Below are positions 30,959 through 40,365 of a DNA stretch of 64,000 nucleotides, in pieces. Every line of letters starts with the position of its first letter. Position 1 is the stretch's first letter. The position numbers and the translations under genes were made by a program. The notes beneath the pieces are model-generated. The model had not been told where the DNA came from. It was given only the letters and a program-made list of their open reading frames with translations, and made no database searches. This DNA is from Clostridia bacterium (GTDB lineage Bacteria; Bacillota; Clostridia; Oscillospirales; CAG-272), in assembly GCA_017471825.1 (NCBI GenBank), contig JAFURQ010000011.1:1-64000 (forward strand), written 5' to 3'.

Positions 30959-33346
30959 ATGAGTAACAGATTTACCGAGAAGGCAGAAAAAGCTTTAAAC
31001 AATTCAGTAAAAGCAGCCGAGGAGCTCGGACACACGTACATTGGAAGCGAGCATATTCTTTTGTCCATATCACGCACCTCAGAGTCATCGGGCTCGGCCC
31101 TCCTCTTCAAGTATGGCGTAGCGCCGCAAAAGCTTTGCACAGTGATAAAGGAGTATTCGGGCTCGGGTCTGAAAAGCTCGCTAACCCCCAAGGATATGAC
31201 GCCCTGCTCTAAAAAAATAGTTGAAAACTCGTACAGAATTTCCGTCCGATATAACGCGGTGAAAATAGGCACCGAGCATATACTCTTGGCTATACTCGAG
31301 GAAAAGGATTCGGTAGCTCTTAAATTTTTGGCATATATGAATATTGACATTGTCGGACTTACCGACGAGGTACAAACGCTTTTAAGAACGGCTGATAAAA
31401 ATCACAATCGTAAGGAGGACGGGAGAGAAATTTCGGGCAGTATGATACGGAAGCACGGAAAAAATCTCACGGCTCTTGCCCGCGTAGGAAAGCTTGATCC
31501 TGTAATCGGAAGAGATAAAGAAACCGACAGATTGGTAAGAATTTTATGCAGAAAAAACAAAAACAACCCCTGCCTTATCGGTGAGGCCGGGGTTGGAAAG
31601 ACTGCAATAGTCGAAGGTCTGGCGCACAGAATAACCGCAGGTAAGGTCCCACACCTGCTGCTTGGCAAGGAAATCATCTGCATAGATCTCACGTCTATGG
31701 TTTCGGGCACAAAATACCGCGGCGATTTTGAAGAAAGAATAAAGGGTGTCCTTAACGAAGCTGCGGCAAACGACTCGGTGATTCTGTTCATTGACGAGCT
31801 TCATACAATTGTTGGAGCGGGCGCAGCAGAGGGGGCAATCGACGCAGCAAACATCTTGAAGCCACAGCTATCTCGCGGAGAAATTCAACTCATTGGCGCT
31901 ACCACGTTGGTAGAATACCACAAGTACATTGAAAAGGATAGTGCATTAGAGCGGCGCTTTCAGCCCATCATTGTGGAGGAGGCCACCGAAACGCAGGCAA
32001 TCGAAATACTGTCCGGTGTAAAAAGCAAATATGAGGATTATCATAACGTATCAATTGACGATGATGCAATTCGTGCTTGCGTGAATTATTCAACACGCTA
32101 TATACAGGATCGTTTTCTACCGGATAAAGCGCTTGATATTCTTGACGAAGCATGCGCTAAGGTAAGCTCATCGATTTCGGATTTTTCTGACAAAAGCGAA
32201 GATAAATTGCGGCAGTTATCTATTGATAAAGAGCTCGCTATAAAGAACGGTGACTTTGTTTTGGCAAAAAATCTGCATGAGCTTGAGCTATCCTACAACG
32301 AAAATCAAGATAGCGAAATCGCCGCCACTCCAAGAACCGTCACTGTTTATGATATAAAGGAAGTCATAAACGAAATGACGGGCATCCCCATTCTGGGAAT
32401 CGGCGAAAAGATAGATAAAGAGCAGCTCATTTCCGCAATCAAAAGCCGCATAATCGGGCAGGATGATGCAATCTGCAGTCTTGCCGATGCGATAGTCCGA
32501 AGCGAGGCGGGTCTTGCCGACCCCGAAAAGCCAAAGGGCGTTTTTCTGTTCATCGGTAGCAGCGGCGTTGGAAAAACCGCGCTTGCAAGAGCCATTTCAG
32601 AAGAGCTGTTTTTAGATAAAAATTCATTCTTTAAATACGATATGTCCGAATTTTCCGAAGGCAATGCTGTGACAAAGTTCATAGGGCCTCCTCCCGGGTA
32701 CGTTGGGCACGAGTCAGGGGGCGCGCTTACGGAAAAGGTCAGAAGACATCCCTATTGCATATTGCTGTTTGATGAAATTGAAAAGGCGCACGTGGAGGTG
32801 CTCGATCTTTTTTTACAAATAGCGGATAGCGGAACTCTTACCGACGGATGCGGCAGAACCGTTGACTTTAAAAACACGTATATAATTCTAACCTCAAATA
32901 TCGGCGCCGAATCGGTTAAGGACGGTTCCCTTGGCTTTGCACGCGATGTTGATAAGGATGAGCACCGTGACCGTATTTTCGATAAGCTTTCCAAGGAATT
33001 CCGCGTTGAATTTTTGAACAGAATAGATGAAATCATAATGTTCAACCATATCGACAGTACAGCGATGGTAGAAATCGCAAATTCCAAGCTTAAGGATTTT
33101 GCCAATCGTTTAAGTGCATTGGGGATTAAAATAGAATTTTCAAGCGAGGTAGCGGCATTTTTGGCAAACAGAGCGAGCAATTCAAAGCTTGGTGTGCGCC
33201 AGCTTCTGCGCTCCATAAAGAAGAAAATAGAGACGCCGGTTTCCTATTTTATATCATCAGACGAATTTGATTCAAATTCTGCAATATTTCTATACGTAAG
33301 CGAAGAAGAAATCGTAATAAAGAAAAAAGACGAGGCGTTGCTGTAA
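30959..33346 (+). CDS. ClpC-type Clp ATPase
   Basis: The 795-residue Hsp100 unfoldase has two Clp_N repeats (about 1-145), AAA domain 1 with Walker A GEAGVGKT near residue 208 and ILFIDELHT, a short coiled middle domain near 415-440, AAA domain 2 with Walker A GSSGVGKT near 533, and ClpB_D2-small at the end. It would feed proteins to ClpP. The mcsA/mcsB/ctsR genes often found with clpC are absent. A TATAAT at 30921 may be its -10 box, without a good -35. The terminator overlaps its stop codon. Confidence 0.88.
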   Translation: MSNRFTEKAEKALNNSVKAAEELGHTYIGSEHILLSISRTSESSGSALLFKYGVAPQKLCTVIKEYSGSGLKSSLTPKDMTPCSKKIVENSYRISVRYNAVKIGTEHILLAILEEKDSVALKFLAYMNIDIVGLTDEVQTLLRTADKNHNRKEDGREISGSMIRKHGKNLTALARVGKLDPVIGRDKETDRLVRILCRKNKNNPCLIGEAGVGKTAIVEGLAHRITAGKVPHLLLGKEIICIDLTSMVSGTKYRGDFEERIKGVLNEAAANDSVILFIDELHTIVGAGAAEGAIDAANILKPQLSRGEIQLIGATTLVEYHKYIEKDSALERRFQPIIVEEATETQAIEILSGVKSKYEDYHNVSIDDDAIRACVNYSTRYIQDRFLPDKALDILDEACAKVSSSISDFSDKSEDKLRQLSIDKELAIKNGDFVLAKNLHELELSYNENQDSEIAATPRTVTVYDIKEVINEMTGIPILGIGEKIDKEQLISAIKSRIIGQDDAICSLADAIVRSEAGLADPEKPKGVFLFIGSSGVGKTALARAISEELFLDKNSFFKYDMSEFSEGNAVTKFIGPPPGYVGHESGGALTEKVRRHPYCILLFDEIEKAHVEVLDLFLQIADSGTLTDGCGRTVDFKNTYIILTSNIGAESVKDGSLGFARDVDKDEHRDRIFDKLSKEFRVEFLNRIDEIIMFNHIDSTAMVEIANSKLKDFANRLSALGIKIEFSSEVAAFLANRASNSKLGVRQLLRSIKKKIETPVSYFISSDEFDSNSAIFLYVSEEEIVIKKKDEALL

Positions 33347-33364
33347 AAGCAACGCCTATTTTTA
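33333..33364 (+). terminator. Terminator of the Clp gene, overlapping its stop codon
   Basis: AGGCGTTGCT and AGCAACGCCT (33333-33357) pair perfectly with the TAA stop in the loop, followed by ATTTTTAAAAA. Confidence 0.75.
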
Positions 33365-33379
33365 AAAAGCAAAAGTATA

Positions 33380-33400
33380 GCCCCACGCATTGCGTGGGGC
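33380..33400 (-). terminator. Terminator of the tRNA operon
   Basis: GCCCCACGCA and TGCGTGGGGC pair perfectly. On the minus strand the hairpin directly follows the tRNA-His gene and is followed by TATACTTTTGCTTTTT. Confidence 0.7.
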
Positions 33401-33401
33401 T

Positions 33402-33479
33402 TGGGGTGGGTAATGGGACTCGAACCCACGGCCTCCAGGGCCACAACCTGGCGCTCTAACCAACTGAGCTATACTCACC
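33402..33479 (-). tRNA. tRNA-His (GTG)
   Basis: The minus strand folds into a full cloverleaf of 78 bases including the extra G-1 opposite C73 that marks tRNA-His and an encoded CCA. The anticodon loop is TTGTGGC. D-loop AGTTGGTTA and T-loop TTCGAGT are normal. The acceptor stem has one A4-C69 mismatch. Confidence 0.93.
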
Positions 33480-33486
33480 GTGTAAA

Positions 33487-33563
33487 TGGCGCGCCTTGAG
33501 GGACTCGAACCCCCGACCTACTGCTTAGAAGGCAGTTGCTCTATCCAGCTGAGCTAAAGACGC
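33487..33563 (-). tRNA. tRNA-Arg (TCT)
   Basis: The minus strand gives a 77-base cloverleaf with acceptor stem GCGTCTT/AAGGCGC, anticodon loop CTTCTAA, T-loop TTCGAGT, G73 and an encoded CCA. It lies 7 bases upstream of tRNA-His and is probably transcribed with it. Confidence 0.95.
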
Positions 33564-33680
33564 ATATCCAGAACGAATGATATTATAACAGATACAATGT
33601 TATTTGTCAATAGTTTTTTCGAATATTTTTCTCTTTTTAGACAAATTTGAAGATAAATTATTTCTTTTAAAATCAAGAAA

Positions 33681-33980
33681 TTACTTTTTGCAAATCAGCT
33701 TTGCGCCTTCTATTGCGACAACTCTCAAGGTCTGACCTATATCATAGACCGTATTATCATCCACAGCACGCGCCGACCAGCTCTGTCCGTTGATTTTTAC
33801 CTGACCGCATCCGGCAGAGGAATCGATTTTTTCAACAACAGTACACTTTTCACCAATTACACCGTCGAGAGCTATAGTTGCGTCCTTGTTAGACTTTTTT
33901 CTCAAGGCGACAGTAAAAATATATATGATGATGCCGAGGCAAATAGCGCCAAGACCTATGAATATCCATTCGTATGTCAT
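33681..33980 (-). CDS. NfeD-like membrane-anchored OB-fold protein
   Basis: The 99-residue protein has one N-terminal membrane helix (IFIGLGAICLGIIIYIFTVAL) and a C-terminal OB-fold like that of short NfeD proteins: DGVIGEKCTVVEKI, GQVKINGQSWSAR and GQTLRVVAIEGAKLICK. NfeD partners usually work with stomatin/flotillin proteins in membrane organisation, but none is coded nearby. It has a GGAG site before the ATG. Confidence 0.75.
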   Translation of the reverse strand: MTYEWIFIGLGAICLGIIIYIFTVALRKKSNKDATIALDGVIGEKCTVVEKIDSSAGCGQVKINGQSWSARAVDDNTVYDIGQTLRVVAIEGAKLICKK

Positions 33981-34178
33981 AATAAATCTCCTTTTATCAG
34001 ACTCATTTTATTTTAACATAATATGCCGCAAAAGTCAATCTATTTTAAAAGTAATTCTGCGTTTTTTTAACCCCCTTATTCAAAATATCGTTTTGCGCAA
34101 AACAAACAATTTTTTCGTTGTTTTTTCACACATTTGCCCGTATTTTTTGTTGATATTGCCTAAAATTATTAAAAACCA

Positions 34179-34207
34179 TTGACAAAAAGAACGAGTTATA
34201 GTATCAT
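34179..34207 (+). promoter_or_regulatory. Sigma-A promoter of the acyl carrier protein gene
   Basis: TTGACA (34179-34184) and TATCAT (34202-34207) are 17 bases apart, about 50 bases before the start. The AT-rich 170 bases upstream hold nothing I can name. Confidence 0.65.
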
Positions 34208-34253
34208 TTACGAAGTGATGTGGCGCGGCCACAAATGAACAAAGGAGAATATT

Positions 34254-34478
34254 ATGTTTGAAACTTTAAAGCAGTACCTCGTTGAAGAACTTAACGTAAA
34301 CCCTGACGATGTAACTATGGAAGCGGAACTTGGCGGTGACCTTGGAATCAACTCTCTTGTGCTTTACGACCTCGTTGTGCTTTGCGAAGAGAAATTCAAC
34401 GTTGCTATCGATGACGAAGATCTCCACAATTTCATCACAGTTGGCGATGTTGTTCGTTACCTTGAATCTTCAAAATAA
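34254..34478 (+). CDS. acpP: Acyl carrier protein
   Basis: The 74-residue protein is a standard four-helix carrier with DLGINSLVLYDLV, where Ser34 carries the phosphopantetheine. It is acidic, as usual. The gene is alone rather than in a fatty-acid synthesis operon and has its own promoter and terminator, so it may be a general ACP or a specialised one. AAGGAG precedes the ATG. It is a second possible substrate of the Sfp-type transferase at 7346. Confidence 0.88.
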   Translation: MFETLKQYLVEELNVNPDDVTMEAELGGDLGINSLVLYDLVVLCEEKFNVAIDDEDLHNFITVGDVVRYLESSK

Positions 34479-34485
34479 TGTAAAT

Positions 34486-34520
34486 ATAAAGGTTGTCTGC
34501 AAAATAGACAACCTTTTTAA
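34486..34520. terminator. Terminator of the acyl carrier protein gene
   Basis: AAAGGTTGTCT and AGACAACCTTT pair perfectly, followed by TTTTTAAA on the plus strand. The convergent gene ends at 34522 and may share it. Confidence 0.75.
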
Positions 34521-34521
34521 A

Positions 34522-34839
34522 TTATATCATCACAATTATTGACTTTTCTTTATCGGCTAAAATTTGCGCTATATCAGGATATTTATTTCTCAAATATTCT
34601 GCCTCTGTGGTATCGGAAAACAGATTTTCCGATAAAATAAAGAGACGTATTCTTCCCTGCCTTTTCAAGCCCTTTAAGACTTTAACAGCGGCGGTCAACG
34701 CCCGTTCGCCGTCACCTGCGGAGGGCAAAAGCTTCAGTATCTCAAATTGATTTACACGCGCGCTTGCTACATTATATAGTATTTCGGTTTCAACGGTAGC
34801 CTGCGTTCCCTTACTTAAAACAAAGTCGGTATATTTCAT
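34522..34839 (-). CDS. Hypothetical protein of 105 residues
   Basis: Start at ATG 34839 with GGAGG 5 bases upstream. The protein begins MKYTDFVLSKGTQATVETE, has no signal peptide or membrane segment, and contains a basic stretch (LKGLKRQGRIRLFILSENLF) followed by an acidic helix. I do not recognise a family. It is convergent with the ACP gene and divergent from the CDF transporter, with only 28 bases between the two start codons. Confidence 0.5.
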   Translation of the reverse strand: MKYTDFVLSKGTQATVETEILYNVASARVNQFEILKLLPSAGDGERALTAAVKVLKGLKRQGRIRLFILSENLFSDTTEAEYLRNKYPDIAQILADKEKSIIVMI

Positions 34840-34867
34840 AAATCCTCCACACAGAAAGTTAACTATT

Positions 34868-36040
34868 ATGACAGAACTTTTGCTAAAAATATTCATAAAA
34901 GATTATAAGAACTCTTCGAATCCGGTTATACGGAAAAAATGCGGCACGCTTGCGAGCATCGTCGGAATAATTATAAATCTTATTTTATCAATTATTAAAT
35001 TAATAATAGGTATAATAACTGCTTCCGTAGCTATTACGGCTGATGCGCTTAATAATTTATCCGACGCAGGAGCCTCGGTAATCTCGTTGGTCAGCTTTAA
35101 GCTTTCGGCTAAGCCTGCAGACCGCGAGCATCCGTTCGGGCACGCTCGCATAGAATATATTGCCTCAATGATTGTATCCTTTATCATTTTGCTCGTTGGA
35201 TTTGAGCTTATGATAGACTCATTTAAGGGCATCTTTAATCTCAAAGAGGCAACGCCGCCTGATTTTTCAACCGTCTCTTTAATAATACTCGGAATATCAA
35301 TATTGGGTAAGCTCTGGCTTGCGCTATTCTATAATAAGATCGGCAAAAAAATCAACTCAGGTGTTATAAAAGCCGCATCGACAGATTCTCTGACCGATTG
35401 CATTTCTACCGCGGCTGTTTTGGTTTCTTCGATAGTGGTAAAATTAACAGGACTTGAAATGATCGACGCCATCGTCGGTATGGGACTATCCATGCTGATC
35501 ATATATGCCGGCGCGAAAATTTTGAACGAAACAAAAAACTCAATTCTTGGTGAGGCGCCCGTAGAAGAAACGGTAGATTCAATCAAAAGAATTGTTTCCG
35601 AGGAGCCGCTTGTTGTCGGTATTCACGACATGCTCGTTCATAATTACGGTCCCGAAAAGTATATCGCTTCATTCCACGCGGAGGTGGACGGTTCGAATGA
35701 CATATTTGAACTGCACGATTCAATAGACAACCTTGAAAAAAGAATTTCCAGCGAATTGAATATACTTTGTACAATACATTTAGACCCAATAGTCACAGAC
35801 GATGAAACGGTATTATCACTCCGTCATTTTACAGAGGATACAATACACGAGATTTATCCTATGATCAGTATACACGATTTCAGAACTGTAATCGGAGCAA
35901 CTCACACGAACTTGATCTTCGACATTGAGGTACCGTTTGAAATTAAAGAGTCATCTAATGAAATTATTTCAAGGATCGAGCATCAGATAAGCTCTAAAAA
36001 ATCGGAGTGCTATTGCGTAATAACGGTAGACCGTTGTTAA
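34868..36040 (+). CDS. Cation diffusion facilitator, possibly a manganese-type exporter
   Basis: The 390-residue CDF protein has six predicted membrane helices (about 25-220) and a long cytosolic tail with the usual dimerisation domain. The TM2 motif is NNLSD (Asn62, Asp66) and the TM5 motif TDSLTD (Asp-x3-Asp). Zinc exporters normally carry His or Asp at these places, and an Asn-x3-Asp first site is seen in manganese-type members, so manganese is a likely substrate; this is inference. HPFGHARIEY near residue 87 is a family hallmark. Its ribosome site is weak. Confidence 0.85.
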   Translation: MTELLLKIFIKDYKNSSNPVIRKKCGTLASIVGIIINLILSIIKLIIGIITASVAITADALNNLSDAGASVISLVSFKLSAKPADREHPFGHARIEYIASMIVSFIILLVGFELMIDSFKGIFNLKEATPPDFSTVSLIILGISILGKLWLALFYNKIGKKINSGVIKAASTDSLTDCISTAAVLVSSIVVKLTGLEMIDAIVGMGLSMLIIYAGAKILNETKNSILGEAPVEETVDSIKRIVSEEPLVVGIHDMLVHNYGPEKYIASFHAEVDGSNDIFELHDSIDNLEKRISSELNILCTIHLDPIVTDDETVLSLRHFTEDTIHEIYPMISIHDFRTVIGATHTNLIFDIEVPFEIKESSNEIISRIEHQISSKKSECYCVITVDRC

Positions 36041-36085
36041 AATGCTTAAAAATCCAATCAATCACATGGCGCTGCTTCGGGTGAC

Positions 36086-37276
36086 TCAGTCATCCGTAGT
36101 AACGCCTTTTTTAATCGCCGCGTTTCCAAATTTCTGCCTTATTTTATCGACGATTTCTTCGCTTCTGTGCTGTTTTTCTCTCGTTTCATCGGTATTAGCG
36201 TCAAACATAGAGATCTGAGTGGGCGCGTCGCTTGACTTTACGAGATTAAGCGCTGTAACGGTTAACATTCGGATCGGGGTGTTGGATTGCCATTCCGATT
36301 TCAAAAGCTCGAACGCGGTTGATGCTATCTCCGAGCTTATATCGGTTGGCGGCTCCTGCGGACACTGTCTTTGAATCGACCTGAAATTCATATCCTTGAT
36401 GGTAATCTGCACGGTTGCACATTTTTCCCCGCGCTCGCGCAGCTTAACTCCGATTTCTTCAACCAAAAAGTCAATTGCCTTTATAATCTCACTATGGTCC
36501 TTTAAGTCGGATTTGAACGTATATCCGTTGCCAATGCTCTTCGCGTCATCCATCGAGTCGCACTGCACCGGACTGTCGTCAAGTCCTGCCGCATACTTAT
36601 GAAGCATCTCGCCGTTTTTTCCAAAACGCGATTTAAGCATCTCGGGCGAGGTTTTTGCAAGATCGCCCACGGTTCTTATGCCCATTGCCATAAGTGCTCT
36701 CGCGGTTTTGGTTCCAACGAACAATAAATCAGTCACGGGCAACGGATATACGATTTTTTCGACGGATTCGGCATCTATTACTGTAATTGCATCGGGCTTT
36801 TTGTAATCGCTTCCAAGCTTTGCGAAAACCTTGTTGAAGGATACGCCTATTGATACTGTAATACCGAGCTCGTGCTTTATATCCCTCGAAATTCGGCAAG
36901 CTATATCATACCCAGAGCCAAAGAGCTTTTGACTTGCCGTAACGTCAAGCCAGCTTTCGTCAATACCGAATTGCTCAACCATATCGGTATATCTGCGGTA
37001 AATTTCGTTTGCTTTTCTCGAGAATTTTTCATATTCGGAATAATGCGGTCTTGCGATGACGAGTCCCGGGCATTTTTTCCTTGCGGAAAACACCGTTTCT
37101 GCGGTTTTTATTCCGTATGAAGCGGCAAGCTGATTTTTTGCAAGAACAATACCGTGTCTCTCCTCTTCGCTTCCGCATACAGCAAGGGGAACGTTTGCAT
37201 ACCGAGGATTAAGTGCAGTTTCAACGGATGCGAAAAAGCTATTGCAGTCGCAATGCAAAATAACGCGTTCCTTCAT
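36086..37276 (-). CDS. dinB: DNA polymerase IV (Y family)
   Basis: The 396-residue translesion polymerase has the catalytic Asp in HCDCNSFFASVE (residues 8-19), the second catalytic pair in FGIDESWLD near residue 103, the helix-hairpin-helix KTARALMAMGIRTVGDLAK near 186 and a little-finger domain. The end (QISMFD) resembles a beta-clamp binding motif. AAGGAGG precedes the ATG. The ordinary second-position Tyr/Phe steric gate is Phe16. Related UvrX/UmuC-like proteins are an alternative name. Confidence 0.87.
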   Translation of the reverse strand: MKERVILHCDCNSFFASVETALNPRYANVPLAVCGSEEERHGIVLAKNQLAASYGIKTAETVFSARKKCPGLVIARPHYSEYEKFSRKANEIYRRYTDMVEQFGIDESWLDVTASQKLFGSGYDIACRISRDIKHELGITVSIGVSFNKVFAKLGSDYKKPDAITVIDAESVEKIVYPLPVTDLLFVGTKTARALMAMGIRTVGDLAKTSPEMLKSRFGKNGEMLHKYAAGLDDSPVQCDSMDDAKSIGNGYTFKSDLKDHSEIIKAIDFLVEEIGVKLRERGEKCATVQITIKDMNFRSIQRQCPQEPPTDISSEIASTAFELLKSEWQSNTPIRMLTVTALNLVKSSDAPTQISMFDANTDETREKQHRSEEIVDKIRQKFGNAAIKKGVTTDD

Positions 37277-37300
37277 AACCTGCCTCCTTAATCTATCGTT

Positions 37301-38770
37301 TTATTTTGTTTTCTTGAGCGTAAACCAGAATTCTGTTCCCTCGTCTGCTACAGAATTAACGCCGATCTCCTCGTCGTGAGCATCTATTATTGTTTTGCAT
37401 ATATACAAACCAAGTCCAACACCGTTTTTATCCATTCCGCGACTTTGGTCAGTCTTATAAAAGCGCTCAAATATCATTCCCGCCTCTTCATCAGAAATAA
37501 CCTGTCCGTCATCATAAACAGAAATTCTTATGCGTTTGGAGTCTATTGATTCTATTTTTATTCTGAATTTGCCTCCGTTATTGGCGAACTTAATGGCGTT
37601 ATGGCAAAGATTATATATTACCTGATGTATCGCATCCTTATCCGCGAACGCCATAATTTCGTCTTCCTCGGCGTCGAATTCAACATCCAACTGCTTTTCC
37701 TCTATTTGATTTTCAAACGAAATGAGGATAATTCTGGCGACCTCGGCAACGTCAAAATCCTCAAACGCCATTTTTCGATCACCCGATTCAAGCCTTGAAA
37801 CGTCAAGAAGCTGTGTAACGAGTCTGGAAAGCCTGTGGACCTCAGAGGAAATTATCTGAAGGTAGTGTCCCTGCTTTTCAGGCGGTATCGCTCCGGACAT
37901 AATACCGTCAATAAAGCTGGCTATGGTGGTCATAGGAGTGCGCAAATCGTGAGAAACGTTTGCCAAGAAGCTACTCCTCATGGTATCCAATTTTTCAAGC
38001 GAGTCAGCCATATTGTTAAATGCCAGGGAAAGCTCTGCAACCTCATCGCTACCATAGACCGTTACGCGAGTCGAGAAATCGCCCTTTCCAAATTTTTTGG
38101 CAGCTGTGGTCATATTTTTAAGCGGTCGAATCATTCGTTCTGTAATGAAATATACAGCAATAACCGCAGCGAGCATAACCCAAGCTGAGCTATGGAGCAC
38201 GGCGTTACGTGTCATTTTTACAAATCTATCCTCGCGCGACGTGGAGTAAAGAGAGATAACGTATCCTCTGTTAATACCGCCGGTAGAAACGTCGTGCGCA
38301 CATACTATTGAGTTTTCGTCAAGGTAATCGTTCAAATCACCCCTATGAAAATAAACGGTGTCGTTAGTGGTTTCCTTCTGCTCAAAATCCTCGATATTAA
38401 TGCTTCCAAGCTCTCCGACTATTACAGGATGGCGCAGTCCGTCGGGATTATCGGTTGACGTATTTATAGTAGAAAGAATAACCCTGCCGTCCGCAGACGT
38501 GAGGATGATATCAAGATGGGTATCGCGGTTTATAAGCGGCATAATGATAGACGATAAAACGTCGAGAGCGCCTGCCGCCTCGAGATTTTCCACTCCCGTA
38601 TTCTCAAGGTGTGCGGCAATTACCGTGCTTGTAGATATAAGCTGATTTTCCTTTTCTTCTGTTGAATAGGCACGTATCATCGAGGCTATGATTCCTGAAA
38701 GGATAAGAAAGCTGATGAGTATGATGACGGTAAAGGTAATTAAGTATTTCGCAAACGTGCTTTTAAACAT
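37301..38770 (-). CDS. Sensor histidine kinase, orphan
   Basis: Start at ATG 38770 with AAAGGAG upstream. The 489-residue protein has a first membrane helix (13-35), an extracytoplasmic sensing region of about 130 residues, a second helix, a HAMP domain near 190-245 (RPLKNMTTAAKKFGKGDFS), a HisKA domain with NVSHDLRTPMTTI and an HATPase domain (LCHNAIKF, DDGQVI, GVGLGLYIC). No response-regulator gene lies next to it, so its partner is elsewhere. It is transcribed alone from a TTGACA-type promoter. Confidence 0.9.
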   Translation of the reverse strand: MFKSTFAKYLITFTVIILISFLILSGIIASMIRAYSTEEKENQLISTSTVIAAHLENTGVENLEAAGALDVLSSIIMPLINRDTHLDIILTSADGRVILSTINTSTDNPDGLRHPVIVGELGSINIEDFEQKETTNDTVYFHRGDLNDYLDENSIVCAHDVSTGGINRGYVISLYSTSREDRFVKMTRNAVLHSSAWVMLAAVIAVYFITERMIRPLKNMTTAAKKFGKGDFSTRVTVYGSDEVAELSLAFNNMADSLEKLDTMRSSFLANVSHDLRTPMTTIASFIDGIMSGAIPPEKQGHYLQIISSEVHRLSRLVTQLLDVSRLESGDRKMAFEDFDVAEVARIILISFENQIEEKQLDVEFDAEEDEIMAFADKDAIHQVIYNLCHNAIKFANNGGKFRIKIESIDSKRIRISVYDDGQVISDEEAGMIFERFYKTDQSRGMDKNGVGLGLYICKTIIDAHDEEIGVNSVADEGTEFWFTLKKTK

Positions 38771-38800
38771 CTTTTTCTCTCCTTTCAAAAATTCATATAC

Positions 38801-38830
38801 ATTATACAATATTTTATCACAGCGTGTCAA
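38801..38830 (-). promoter_or_regulatory. Sigma-A promoter of the histidine kinase gene
   Basis: TTGACA (38830-38825) and TATAAT (38806-38801) are 18 bases apart on the minus strand. Confidence 0.6.
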
Positions 38831-38849
38831 ACATTTTTTCACTTTTAGA

Positions 38850-38878
38850 TTGACTAAATTTAAATTTTATGTTAAAAT
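38850..38878 (+). promoter_or_regulatory. Sigma-A promoter of gltX
   Basis: TTGACT (38850-38855) and TAAAAT (38873-38878) are 17 bases apart, 34 bases before the gltX start. Confidence 0.65.
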
Positions 38879-38912
38879 ACAATGGAATATTAAAAAACAG
38901 AAAGAGGTCGTT

Positions 38913-40358
38913 ATGATAGTAACAAGATTTGCACCGAGTCCTACGGGATATATGCACATAGGAAATTTAAGAACCGCCCTTTACTCATACCTTATTTCGA
39001 AGCACGACGACGGCAGGTTTATTCTTCGTATTGAGGATACTGACCGCGAAAGACTCGTGGAGGGCGCTACCGACATAATTAAATCAACACTCAGAATAAC
39101 GGGGCTGAATTATGACGAGGGACCCGACGTAGGCGGCGAGCACGGCCCCTATGTACAGAGCGAAAGAAAAGATATATATATGGAGTATGCCAAAAAACTC
39201 GTAGACATGGGCAAGGCTTACTACTGCTTCTGCTCTAAGGAAAGGCTTGAAAAGCTTCATGAAGAGGACGCTACCGGCGGATATGACCGTCACTGCCGTA
39301 ATCTTTCTGCCGAGGAGGTAAAAAAGAACCTTGACGCAGGTGTTCCCTTTGTTATTCGACAGAAAATGCCCACCGACGGAATCACCACCTATACCGATTC
39401 GGTATTCGGTGAAATTTCAATGAACAACTCTGAGCTCCAAGACCAGATACTCATAAAGGCAGACGGATACCCGACCTATAATTTCTGCCACGTAATTGAT
39501 GACCACCTTATGGCTGTTACGCACGTTGTAAGAGGCTCGGAATATCTGACCTCTACGCCAAAATACGTGCTTCTCTACGATGCTTACGGATGGGAGCGTC
39601 CTGTATACGTTCACCTTCCTCTGATTATGGGCAGAAACGATGACGGAACGATTTCAAAGCTCTCAAAGCGTCACGGTGCTGTTTCATTCCAGGATCTTGT
39701 TGCGGACGGATATCTTCCCGAGGCTGTTATCAATTATCTCGCGTTACTTGGATGGTGCCCCAAAAACAGCGAAACCGAGTTTTTCACGCTTGATGAGCTC
39801 AAGAGCGTCTTTACCATAGACGGCGTTTCAAAGTCACCGTCGGTATTCGACTACGAAAAGCTTCTCTGGTTTAACGGCGAGTATATTCACATGCTTCCCT
39901 TTGATGCTTTTGTAGACAAGGTTACTCCCTTTATAAAGCTCGATATCCCCGCTGATATAAACAAGGACAAAATGCTCGGACTCCTTCACACCAGAATATC
40001 GAAGCTTTCCGAGATTAACGACAAGATGGCGTTCTTCATATCCCAACCCGACTATACCAAGGAGCTGTTTCTTAATAAGAAAAACAAAATAGCCGATTTT
40101 GAAATAGTGAAATCCGTCTTGACGGAAGCCCTTTCGGTTATACGGAACCTTGAAGCCTTCGATAACGATTCGCTCTTCGCCGCGCTGACTCCCATCGCCG
40201 AAAAGCTGGCAATCAAGGTTGGAGCCGTTATGTGGTGCATACGCATTGCAGTTTCGGGTATGATTGCCACCCCTGGCGGTGCAACCGAAATTATGGAAGT
40301 TATCGGCAAAAAAGAAAGTATAGCAAGAATAGAAGCGGCAATAGCGAAGCTTCAATAA
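38913..40358 (+). CDS. gltX: Glutamyl-tRNA synthetase
   Basis: The 481-residue class I synthetase charges tRNA-Glu. It has the HIGH motif as GYMHIGN (residues 14-20), the KMSKS motif as KLSKRHG near 250, and FAPSPTG at the start, all typical. ATG at 38913 with AAAGAGG upstream is chosen although the frame is open to 38688, because the family start is exactly here. The GltX1/non-discriminating question cannot be settled by eye. A terminator follows. Confidence 0.95.
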   Translation: MIVTRFAPSPTGYMHIGNLRTALYSYLISKHDDGRFILRIEDTDRERLVEGATDIIKSTLRITGLNYDEGPDVGGEHGPYVQSERKDIYMEYAKKLVDMGKAYYCFCSKERLEKLHEEDATGGYDRHCRNLSAEEVKKNLDAGVPFVIRQKMPTDGITTYTDSVFGEISMNNSELQDQILIKADGYPTYNFCHVIDDHLMAVTHVVRGSEYLTSTPKYVLLYDAYGWERPVYVHLPLIMGRNDDGTISKLSKRHGAVSFQDLVADGYLPEAVINYLALLGWCPKNSETEFFTLDELKSVFTIDGVSKSPSVFDYEKLLWFNGEYIHMLPFDAFVDKVTPFIKLDIPADINKDKMLGLLHTRISKLSEINDKMAFFISQPDYTKELFLNKKNKIADFEIVKSVLTEALSVIRNLEAFDNDSLFAALTPIAEKLAIKVGAVMWCIRIAVSGMIATPGGATEIMEVIGKKESIARIEAAIAKLQ

Positions 40359-40365
40359 CGAATTG

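Noticed and set aside
38688..38912. Upstream extension of the gltX frame
   Set aside because: The family start FAPSPTG follows the ATG at 38913, and the extension overlaps the gltX promoter.
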